From Clostridia bacterium (lineage in GTDB: Bacteria; Bacillota; Clostridia; Oscillospirales; Acutalibacteraceae), in NCBI GenBank assembly GCA_017425745.1, contig JAFOXT010000469.1:1-7964 (forward strand): a stretch of DNA of 7,964 bases, in the 5' to 3' direction. The notes beneath the pieces are model-generated. The model worked only from the letters and a program-made list of their open reading frames with translations, did not search any database and was not told the origin of the DNA. Position numbers and translations under genes: made by a program. Below are positions 1 to 5,383 of the stretch, piece after piece. Positions within the stretch are counted from its first letter, which is position 1. Each line of letters opens with the position of its first letter.

Positions 1-2
1 AT

Positions 3-2024
3 ACAGCAGAGTTTGATGTTGAAAACTTCGGCACACTCGTTCTTCCTCCCTGCGATGAGCTTCAGATGGCTTATCTTTTCCTCGGAAAAGTTGAAAAGGG
101 CGAATTTAAGCTTACACTTACAGGTAAGGGCACCGGTGCTGCAGAATTTGACTTTTTCTGCATTACCGAGGAATGTGACAAGGAAAAGATTACAGTTAAA
201 GATGAGCCCGTTAATTTTGTACCTTATTTTGAAAACAAAAAATGTGAAAAGGGCTACCTTACTTCGCTTTCTTATGAGGATATTAAAGACAGCTATTACC
301 TCAGAGTATTTGACGATAACACCCGTTTCCGTGAAATTGAAACAGGTGCACTTGAGGACTGTATGACTGCAAGGCTTTCAAATGCAGACGAAACCTTTGA
401 CGATGTTACCGAAAGCTTTACCGGTGCATTCAACAGAAAGCACAGTGACAACGGCTATTTCCATAACGCAATAAGCCACACGATTTTTGTTCCTGCAGGC
501 GAAAAAGCAGTTCAGTATGCCGTTGTTTCTTCAGAGAAAACCGATTATATAACTGAAGAAGAATATGAAAAAATTTACTGTGAAGCAAAAAAATCTGCAA
601 TTGATTTCAAGGTAAACTCCGATGGCGAAAAGTATAAGCTCAGCAATCAGATTCTTGCTGCCACAGTTATGACCAATGTTGTTTACCCCATTTATAAGCA
701 CGGCGATTACATTATTCACCATACACCCGGCAAGCGTTGGGACTGTCTTTATACCTGGGACTCAGGCTTTATCGGTCTTGGTATGAACGAAATTGCACCA
801 AAGTATGCTGACTATATAATTGATACATATCTCAGCCACGAGGATAACCCCGACTATGCTTTCCTTCATCACGGCTCACCTGTTCCTGTGCAGATTTATC
901 AGCTTTTTGAAATGATGCAAAAGCGCAACGACAAAGCTGAGCTTCTTGAGCTTTATCCCAGAGCAAGACTTTACTATCTTTTCCTCAGAGGTAAAATCAG
1001 AAATTCAACAACAGCTAAATTCAAAAGCGGACTTCTCACAACCTATGATTATTTCTATTCATCAAGCGGTATGGACGACTACCCTGCTCAGATGGCTATG
1101 AAAAGAGATGAGCTTCGTGACAAGGCTGCTCCCGTAATCACTACGGCTCAGGTTATACGCTTCGGAAAAATTCTTTCCATTTTCGCACACAAGCTCGGTA
1201 AGAGTGCTGATGAAAGCGAATATAAGGATGACATCAAAACACTTACCGATGCCCTCAACAAGTATTCATGGGACAACGAAAGCGGCTATTACAGCTATGT
1301 TCTTCACGATGAAAATTACGAGCCTACTGTTCAGTATAAAACAGAAGACGGTGAAAACCTCAACAAGGGTCTCGACGGCATTTATCCCATTATTGCAGGT
1401 GTATGCAACGAAGAACAAAGCGAAAAAATTATTGCTCACCTTACCGACGAAAAGGAAATGCACTCACCCTACGGCATTTCAGCCGTTGATATGACCGCAA
1501 GCTACTATATGGTAAACGGATACTGGAACGGCAACATCTGGTTCCCCCATCAGTGGTTCATTTTCAAGAGTATGCTTGATATGGGCAGAGGCGAAATTGC
1601 AAGAGATATTGCTCATATGGCTCTCAACATCTGGAAAAGAGAGGTTGACAGCAGCTACTACACCTTTGAAATGGTGAATACAGTAACCGGCTGTGGTGGT
1701 TGGTTCCACAATTTCGGCGGACTTTCAACTCCCATCAATATGTGGTTCAAGGCTTACTACTGTCCCGGAACCGTAAATGTAGGCTTCGATACCTTTATTG
1801 AAAAATATCAGTTCAACGAAGATTACACTGAAGCTGAAATTGTTTTTACATACTACGGCGACAAAGAAAAATTTACTCTTCTTTCAGTAATGAACGAAAA
1901 AGAGAATTATACTGCAACCCTTGACGGAAAGGAAATCAGCATTTTCTCAGACAAGGGTCAGATTGAAATTGAACTTCAGAGCAAATACAAGGCAACCCAC
2001 ACTATAATTATAAGGAGAAAATAA
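3..2024 (+). CDS. Glycoside hydrolase, GH63/GH37-like (alpha/alpha)6-barrel enzyme, 5'-partial
   Basis: The reading frame is open to the left edge, so the true start lies upstream and the first ATG at 66 is probably internal. In all, 673 residues are visible; numbering below counts from the Met at 66. The first 190 or so residues are beta-rich, as in the N-terminal sandwich of this clan. The barrel follows, with WDSGF at 231-235, HHGSPVPVQIYQ at 268-279, SGMDD at 334-338, YWNGNIWFP at 486-494 and TFEMVNTVTG at 533-542. By analogy with trehalase and GH63 enzymes, Asp337 is the likely general acid and Glu535 the likely general base; this alignment was made by eye. A short beta domain (about 575-652) ends the protein. 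No signal peptide can be judged because the N-terminus is missing. The likely role is hydrolysis of an alpha-linked oligosaccharide or glucoside in the cytoplasm; the substrate is unknown. It is the first visible gene of a three-gene operon, and its last codons carry the next gene's ribosome site. Confidence 0.85.
   Translation, partial: TAEFDVENFGTLVLPPCDELQMAYLFLGKVEKGEFKLTLTGKGTGAAEFDFFCITEECDKEKITVKDEPVNFVPYFENKKCEKGYLTSLSYEDIKDSYYLRVFDDNTRFREIETGALEDCMTARLSNADETFDDVTESFTGAFNRKHSDNGYFHNAISHTIFVPAGEKAVQYAVVSSEKTDYITEEEYEKIYCEAKKSAIDFKVNSDGEKYKLSNQILAATVMTNVVYPIYKHGDYIIHHTPGKRWDCLYTWDSGFIGLGMNEIAPKYADYIIDTYLSHEDNPDYAFLHHGSPVPVQIYQLFEMMQKRNDKAELLELYPRARLYYLFLRGKIRNSTTAKFKSGLLTTYDYFYSSSGMDDYPAQMAMKRDELRDKAAPVITTAQVIRFGKILSIFAHKLGKSADESEYKDDIKTLTDALNKYSWDNESGYYSYVLHDENYEPTVQYKTEDGENLNKGLDGIYPIIAGVCNEEQSEKIIAHLTDEKEMHSPYGISAVDMTASYYMVNGYWNGNIWFPHQWFIFKSMLDMGRGEIARDIAHMALNIWKREVDSSYYTFEMVNTVTGCGGWFHNFGGLSTPINMWFKAYYCPGTVNVGFDTFIEKYQFNEDYTEAEIVFTYYGDKEKFTLLSVMNEKENYTATLDGKEISIFSDKGQIEIELQSKYKATHTIIIRRK
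2012..2017 (+). promoter_or_regulatory. Ribosome binding site of the metallophosphoesterase gene
   Basis: AAGGAG lies inside the last codons of the hydrolase gene, nine bases before the ATG at 2027. The upstream stop and this start are separated by only two bases, which supports translational coupling and fixes the start. Confidence 0.8.
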
Positions 2025-2026
2025 AA

Positions 2027-3604
2027 ATGTACGAAGGTATTAAACCATTGAAGCTGAATGTAATTTCAGACATTCACTTTTATGCAAGAGAAATGGGCTG
2101 TGAGGGTAAGGCTTTTGACAAAGCTAATGCCTCCGCCTCAAATGAGCTTTACTACAGCAAGGAAATTCTCACCTCACTTATGGATCAGCTTGCTGAGGAT
2201 GAGTGCGAAATTGTGCTTGTAAGCGGTGACACAACCTGCCATGCAGAAAGAAAATCTCACGAGGGTGTAACTGCACTTCTCAGAGGTCTTAAGGAAAGAG
2301 GCAAGAAGGTTTTTGTAATTACTGCAACTCACGATTTTACCGGTGACGGATACACTCACCTTTATGACGGCGATGAAAGAAAAAATGTACCCGAAGGTGT
2401 AAAACGTGAAGAGCTTTATGAATTCTACCGCGAATTCGGACCTGACCAGGCTATTGCTTACCACGAGGACAGTATGTCCTTTGTTGTTCAGCTTTGCGAC
2501 GGCTACCGCCTTTTCGCCCTCAACGACGACAGAAACCACAAGGGCGCAAGCGGTTTTTCAGATGAATGCTTCAAGTGGATTGAAGAACAGATTGAAGACG
2601 CAAAGAAAAATAATCAGTTCATTATTCCTATGACTCACCATCCTATGCTCTCCCCTTCTCCCTTCTATACCATCATCGGCAAGAGTAATATTATGGGTGA
2701 AGCTGAAAAGCGCATTGACGAATTCACAGAGCTTGGTGTGAACTATATGTTTACCGGTCACACTCATATGCAGGATATTTCCTACAAGTACACAGACAAC
2801 AGCAAAATCTTTTACGATATTACAACTGCAGGCTCTGTAGGTTATCCCGCGACCTTCCGTCAGGTTACCTTTGACCCTGCAAAGGGACAGATTCACGTTG
2901 ACTCAGTTGACGTTAAGGCTGAAATTAACGGAAGACCCGTAAAGGAACACCTTGAAGATAAATTCTTCGGTATGATACGCCGTGTAATTCAGAAGGCCGG
3001 AACAGATATTCCTGAGTTTGCAAGAATGGCAACTGCATTCAGCGTTAAGGAAGAGCTTATCTACAAAATAGGTTGGATTATCAAGCCCTTTGCAAAGCTT
3101 TTAGGCTCACTTACAATCGGTAAGCTTGCACCTCTTTGCAAAAAAGAATCAGGACTTAAAAAGAGCGATTGGGCAGCAATAAAGAATGAAAATGTAGTCA
3201 ATTTCATCGTTTCTCTTGTTGCTAATCTTTACGGCGGTGACAGTCCGTATACGCCTGAAACACCCCATTATAAAATCACTATGGGCATACTCGCAATTAT
3301 CGACAGTATTCTTGCTGTATTCGGCATCAAAATCGGCAAGCTTCTCAAGGGCGCTGAATCAGTGCAAAGCCTTGTTGAGCCCCTACTTTACAATAACGGC
3401 ATCTGTGACGAAAAGGCAACCCTTAATCTTTTTGATAATCTTCCGTCAAAAGAGCAGACCAAGCCGAATTTTATCAAGAGTAAAAAAGGCCTCGGTGTTA
3501 TCATCGGTCTTGCTGTAGGCGTAATCGCTTTGCTTCCCCTTATTCTTCTCTGGCTCATTATCGGGTTTATTATTAACTGGATTAAATATCACGATAAATT
3601 CTGA
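2027..3604 (+). CDS. Calcineurin-like metallophosphoesterase with C-terminal membrane anchor
   Basis: This is a 525-residue protein with the metallophosphoesterase fold in its N-terminal 300 residues. The metal-site motifs appear in order: SDIH (Asp15, His17), SGDTT (Asp68), ATHD (101-103, where most relatives have GNHD), THHP (His204, His205) and GHTH (His245, His247). Such enzymes use a two-metal centre to cleave phosphomonoesters or diesters; the substrate cannot be read here. Residues 300-485 are an unassigned extension with several amphipathic or weakly hydrophobic helices (about 340-365 and 415-440). Residues 488-517 form one strongly hydrophobic segment followed by a short basic tail, consistent with a tail-anchored protein whose catalytic domain probably stays in the cytoplasm, since no N-terminal signal is present. 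It sits between the glycoside hydrolase and DUF1653 genes with gaps of 2 and 8 bases, so all three are likely co-transcribed. The Asn-to-Thr change in GNHD is discussed in the findings. Confidence 0.88.
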   Translation: MYEGIKPLKLNVISDIHFYAREMGCEGKAFDKANASASNELYYSKEILTSLMDQLAEDECEIVLVSGDTTCHAERKSHEGVTALLRGLKERGKKVFVITATHDFTGDGYTHLYDGDERKNVPEGVKREELYEFYREFGPDQAIAYHEDSMSFVVQLCDGYRLFALNDDRNHKGASGFSDECFKWIEEQIEDAKKNNQFIIPMTHHPMLSPSPFYTIIGKSNIMGEAEKRIDEFTELGVNYMFTGHTHMQDISYKYTDNSKIFYDITTAGSVGYPATFRQVTFDPAKGQIHVDSVDVKAEINGRPVKEHLEDKFFGMIRRVIQKAGTDIPEFARMATAFSVKEELIYKIGWIIKPFAKLLGSLTIGKLAPLCKKESGLKKSDWAAIKNENVVNFIVSLVANLYGGDSPYTPETPHYKITMGILAIIDSILAVFGIKIGKLLKGAESVQSLVEPLLYNNGICDEKATLNLFDNLPSKEQTKPNFIKSKKGLGVIIGLAVGVIALLPLILLWLIIGFIINWIKYHDKF

Positions 3605-3608
3605 GGTG
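3603..3608 (+). promoter_or_regulatory. Ribosome binding site of the DUF1653 gene
   Basis: GAGGTG overlaps the upstream TGA stop (3602-3604) and ends four bases before the ATG at 3613. The spacing is short but no better candidate is present. Confidence 0.6.
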
Positions 3609-3612
3609 AAGT

Positions 3613-3825
3613 ATGGAAGAAATTAAAATCGGCAGATACCGTCATTTCAAGGGAAACGAGTATGAAGTGATAGGCACTGCAAAGCACAGCGAAACTCTTG
3701 AGGAATATGTAGTTTATAAGGCTCTTTACGGTGAGGGCGGTCTTTGGGTAAGACCTGCAGAAATGTGGAACGAAACAGTTGAGAGAGACGGAAAAACCTT
3801 TAAGAGATTTGAGTATATTGGATAA
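3613..3825 (+). CDS. DUF1653 domain protein
   Basis: This 70-residue protein is almost entirely the DUF1653 domain. The recognisable features are GRYRHFKGNEYEV at residues 7-19, AKHSETLEEYVVYKALYG at 23-40, the GGLWVRPAEMW stretch at 42-52 and the closing FKRFEYIG. Family members are small soluble bacterial proteins of about this length, usually stand-alone; their biochemical role is not established to my knowledge. The protein has no signal peptide or membrane segment, so it is presumably cytoplasmic. It is the last gene of the operon, eight bases after the metallophosphoesterase stop, and is followed directly by a terminator. Family assignment is confident; function is unknown. Confidence 0.9.
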   Translation: MEEIKIGRYRHFKGNEYEVIGTAKHSETLEEYVVYKALYGEGGLWVRPAEMWNETVERDGKTFKRFEYIG

Positions 3826-3831
3826 AACCAC

Positions 3832-3866
3832 AAAAGCAACCGTATTTTTATGACGGTTGCTTTTTA
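3832..3866 (+). terminator. Intrinsic terminator of the hydrolase-phosphoesterase-DUF1653 operon
   Basis: GCAACCGT (3836-3843) pairs perfectly with ACGGTTGC (3853-3860) across a nine-base loop and is followed by five T. The flanking AAAA extends the stem into the T-run, so the hairpin could also stop transcription arriving on the minus strand. It lies seven bases after the DUF1653 stop. Confidence 0.9.
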
Positions 3867-3867
3867 A

Positions 3868-3896
3868 TTGACAATTTTCGACATTTATAGTATACT
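3868..3896 (+). promoter_or_regulatory. Consensus sigma-A promoter for the 29-codon ORF
   Basis: A perfect -35 TTGACA (3868-3873) is separated by exactly 17 bases from -10 TATACT (3891-3896). Transcription should start near 3903. The promoter begins immediately after the operon terminator, so the small gene is insulated from upstream transcription. Confidence 0.85.
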
Positions 3897-3903
3897 TTCG
3901 GTG

Positions 3904-3935
3904 ATATAGTTGATTGGCGATGAAGGCGGTTAGCC
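3904..3935 (+). repeat. Left arm of the long imperfect inverted repeat (5' leader of the sense RNA)
   Basis: The 32-base arm runs from ATATAGTTGA to GCGGTTAGCC. Its inverted partner at 4088-4123 matches 28 of these 32 bases and carries one extra four-base insertion. The arm lies just after the predicted start of the sense transcript, so the repeat places nearly the same sequence at the 5' end of both the sense and the antisense RNA. Confidence 0.85.
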
Positions 3936-3938
3936 ACT

Positions 3939-3955
3939 CTCCTTTTTGAAAGGAG
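3939..3955 (+). promoter_or_regulatory. Hairpin hiding the Shine-Dalgarno of the 29-codon ORF
   Basis: CTCCTTT (3939-3945) pairs perfectly with AAAGGAG (3949-3955) across a three-base loop. The 3' arm is the core of the very strong ribosome site AAAGGAGGTG (3949-3958), which ends six bases before the ATG at 3965. The site would be unavailable until the hairpin opens. This is a common device in leaders of type I toxin mRNAs. Confidence 0.8.
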
Positions 3956-3964
3956 GTGTGTGTA

Positions 3965-4054
3965 ATGCCTGTTACTTTAACATTTCATGTAGGTAGATTT
4001 ACTTTTACATTACATATTAAGGTAAAAAGCAACAACCGCCACTCGGCCAAGTGA
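3965..4054 (+). CDS. 29-residue peptide, candidate type I toxin
   Basis: The ORF starts at the ATG six bases after a near-perfect Shine-Dalgarno and ends at TGA 4052-4054. The peptide has a strict alternation of hydrophobic residues (V3, L5, F7, V9, then F12, F14, L16, I18, V20) with Thr, His, Lys or Arg, broken by Gly10-Arg11. This predicts a two-strand amphipathic beta-hairpin, followed by a polar basic tail SNNRHSAK (22-29). No membrane helix is present, unlike Fst, TxpA or BsrG. The tail codons form the left arm of a hairpin that terminates the opposing antisense RNA. A consensus promoter, a strong but occluded ribosome site and an antisense promoter all support a real, tightly controlled gene. 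A leader peptide or an RNA-only function are alternatives. I do not recognise the peptide as a named family, and toxicity is inferred from the layout only. Confidence 0.7.
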   Translation: MPVTLTFHVGRFTFTLHIKVKSNNRHSAK

Positions 4055-4063
4055 CGGTTGTTA
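4024..4063 (-). terminator. Terminator of the antisense RNA, overlapping the end of the 29-codon ORF
   Basis: AACAACCG (4031-4038) and CAC (4040-4042) pair with GTG (4051-4053) and CGGTTGTT (4055-4062), with one internal position, 39/54, between them. Read on the minus strand that position is a G-U pair, giving a continuous 12-bp stem followed by a run of five U (4028-4024). Read on the plus strand the same position is a C-A mismatch with no U-run, so the signal works mainly for the minus strand. Confidence 0.8.
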
Positions 4064-4115
4064 CATAATCAAATAAACTAATCGTCGGGCTAACCGCTTT
4101 AATCGGTTACCTTTC
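4024..4115 (-). ncRNA. Predicted antisense RNA (candidate antitoxin), about 90 nt
   Basis: A consensus minus-strand promoter (4150-4122) predicts a start near 4115 and the hairpin with U-run predicts an end near 4024. There is no ORF with a ribosome site in between. The RNA would be fully complementary to the 3' part of the small-ORF mRNA, covering its last ten or so codons and part of the 3' UTR. Near its own 5' end GGTAACCG and CGGTTAGCC (minus-strand reading of 4111-4088) form a stem with one bulged G and a seven-base loop, giving a two-hairpin RNA like RatA or SR4-type antitoxins in general layout. Ends are predicted, not measured. Confidence 0.7.
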
Positions 4116-4123
4116 AACTATAT
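4088..4123 (-). repeat. Right arm of the long imperfect inverted repeat
   Basis: This is the inverted copy of 3904-3935, with the same ATATAGTTGA and CGAT..GCGGTTAGCC blocks, two two-base difference sites and a four-base TAAC insertion. It overlaps the end of the antisense -10 box and the 5' end of the antisense RNA. In the sense RNA it lies in the 3' UTR, where it can pair with the 5' leader. Confidence 0.85.
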
Positions 4124-4150
4124 TATATACCACTTGACTTTATGTGTCAA
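4122..4150 (-). promoter_or_regulatory. Consensus sigma-A promoter for the antisense RNA
   Basis: On the minus strand a perfect TTGACA (4150-4145) is followed after exactly 17 bases by a perfect TATAAT (4127-4122). It is a better match to consensus than the sense promoter, as expected if the antisense RNA must be in excess. It lies within the hairpin that terminates the sense RNA. Confidence 0.88.
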
Positions 4151-4161
4151 GTGGTATTTTT
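4128..4161 (+). terminator. Terminator of the small-ORF mRNA, overlapping the antisense promoter
   Basis: TACCACTTGAC (4128-4138) pairs perfectly with GTCAAGTGGTA (4146-4156) across a seven-base loop and is followed by five T (4157-4161). On the minus strand the stem is followed by a much poorer T-run, so it would stop RNA from the propeller gene only partly, if at all. The antisense -35 box occupies part of the loop and right arm. Confidence 0.88.
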
Positions 4162-4176
4162 ATAGCATAAGGTTAA

Positions 4177-5256
4177 TCACATTGCTTCAATATCCCATTT
4201 GATCACATTGTCAATGGGATTTTTGCTTTCCTTGATGTATGTTGAAGCGGCTGATTCGGTGATAATATAAACGCTTCCGTCCTTGTAAACAGTGATTTCT
4301 TCAAGGAAGGTAGGCACTCTGTAATAGCCGGTTTTGTCAAGCATTTCGCAATAGTAAAGAGGCACATCAATACCGTTAACCTTGATAATTTCATCAGCTT
4401 CGCCCTTGGTTACATCTTTATACTTGTACACTCTTGAGTTTGTTATTGCAGTTGATGAAGCAGTGAAAACAAAGCTGCCGTCAGCAAGTCTTGTCATACC
4501 CTGAATTTTAAAGGGTGTTGTTACTGCAAAGTCAGGTGTAAGATTGCCGTCCTCATCAATTCTGTCAGCCTTTATGCCGTAAGCTCCGTTTTCATCAAGC
4601 ACAAATGCGTTACAGCGTGAGAAGAATTTTTCACCAAGCTTTGAAGTATATATGTTTGTAGCGCCCTTGATATCATCAACGTTTATATCAGTAAACTCAC
4701 CGATATAAAGCACACCGTCACAAACATTTACATAAGAGCAGGTTGTATCAGTGTAAAGCTCCTTTTTAATATCAACATATCCGTCATCCTCTGCGCTGAG
4801 AATTTCTTCAAGTGAAAGCACATGAGTTACGCTTGTTGTTGCAACATAAACGTTGTCCTTGAAAGCTGCTATACCGCCGAAATGACCCGTAGCCTTTTTT
4901 CCGCCGAGAGTTGTACAGCCTACCGACTTCACAAAGTTACCCTCACCATCAACAACAATAACTCTTGATGGCTGAGCCTTTTCCTTATAGTAGCCTGAGA
5001 TAAGGAAAATATCATTTTCTTCATTGTAGAAAAGTCCCTGAGGAATAAAGCCTTCATAGAGTCCGGGAATAACAAAGCCTTCTTCGCTGTGTTTATTGAA
5101 CTGAGAAAGCTGAAGGTCAACAGGAAGCTTTCCGCTTACAACCTCAGTCTGAGTGAGCTTTGTTGAGGTTTCAGTACCTACGGTAAGAGTGGGTGCACCG
5201 TAAATGCTGAGTGCAAAAATAATTGTGGTTATAAAAGTAAAAATCTTGCTTAACAT
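4177..5256 (-). CDS. Secreted beta-propeller-like protein of unknown function
   Basis: This 359-residue protein starts with a short basic end, a hydrophobic stretch (about residues 5-20) and a small-residue region, giving a likely Sec signal peptide; there is no lipobox Cys, so it is probably released or surface-associated. The rest is beta-rich with five similar units at about 71-89, 125-142, 174-191, 251-268 and 317-335. Each has a short turn and an Asp, Gly or Asn before a hydrophobic strand (for example NDIFLISGY, DNVYVATTS, DGVLYIGEF, DGSFVFTAS, DGSVYIITES). This spacing suggests a five-bladed propeller. I see no catalytic motif I recognise, and five Cys residues are scattered. Binding of a glycan or another surface ligand is possible but not shown. 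It is a single gene, divided from valS by a terminator, and converges with the small RNA locus. The start is supported by AAAGGAG at the correct distance. Confidence 0.75.
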   Translation of the reverse strand: MLSKIFTFITTIIFALSIYGAPTLTVGTETSTKLTQTEVVSGKLPVDLQLSQFNKHSEEGFVIPGLYEGFIPQGLFYNEENDIFLISGYYKEKAQPSRVIVVDGEGNFVKSVGCTTLGGKKATGHFGGIAAFKDNVYVATTSVTHVLSLEEILSAEDDGYVDIKKELYTDTTCSYVNVCDGVLYIGEFTDINVDDIKGATNIYTSKLGEKFFSRCNAFVLDENGAYGIKADRIDEDGNLTPDFAVTTPFKIQGMTRLADGSFVFTASSTAITNSRVYKYKDVTKGEADEIIKVNGIDVPLYYCEMLDKTGYYRVPTFLEEITVYKDGSVYIITESAASTYIKESKNPIDNVIKWDIEAM

Positions 5257-5262
5257 AGTATT

Positions 5263-5269
5263 CTCCTTT
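5263..5269 (-). promoter_or_regulatory. Ribosome binding site of the propeller gene
   Basis: AAAGGAG on the minus strand ends six bases before the ATG at 5256 and supports this start. The AT-rich stretch upstream (5270-5337) probably contains the promoter, but I could not find a -35/-10 pair with acceptable spacing. Confidence 0.8.
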
Positions 5270-5337
5270 GACTTATTATTTACCTATATTTTACAACCGA
5301 TTTTGCAAAATTAAGTTAATAATCTTTAAATTACAGC

Positions 5338-5369
5338 AAACGCCCTGCCAAAAATAGGCAAGGCGTTTT
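5338..5369 (-). terminator. Intrinsic terminator of valS
   Basis: CGCCCTGCC (5341-5349) pairs with GGCAAGGCG (5357-5365) with one G-U wobble across a seven-base loop, flanked by AAA and TTTT that extend the stem. It starts 14 bases after the valS stop on the minus strand. The T-run is short on the minus side, so efficiency is uncertain, but the position is typical. Confidence 0.82.
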
Positions 5370-5383
5370 GTACATTTTAACTA

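Noticed and set aside
13..366. A 117-codon frame overlapping the start of the hydrolase
   Set aside because: It is out of phase with the hydrolase frame, which is open across the same region and continues to a conserved catalytic domain.
3897..3964. Riboswitch or attenuator leader upstream of the small ORF
   Set aside because: I see no known aptamer pattern, and the next plus-strand gene is only the 29-codon ORF before a strong terminator, so there is no downstream gene to control.
3904..4123. Inverted repeats as ends of a small mobile element (MITE)
   Set aside because: The arms fall at the two transcription starts rather than at random borders, and I see no flanking target-site duplication. 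Comparison with an empty site in a relative would reopen this.
5270..5337. Promoter of the propeller gene in the AT-rich gap
   Set aside because: TTGCAA, TTGTAA and TAAAAT-like boxes exist on the minus strand, but the spacings are 12-14 or 20 bases, so no pair could be supported.
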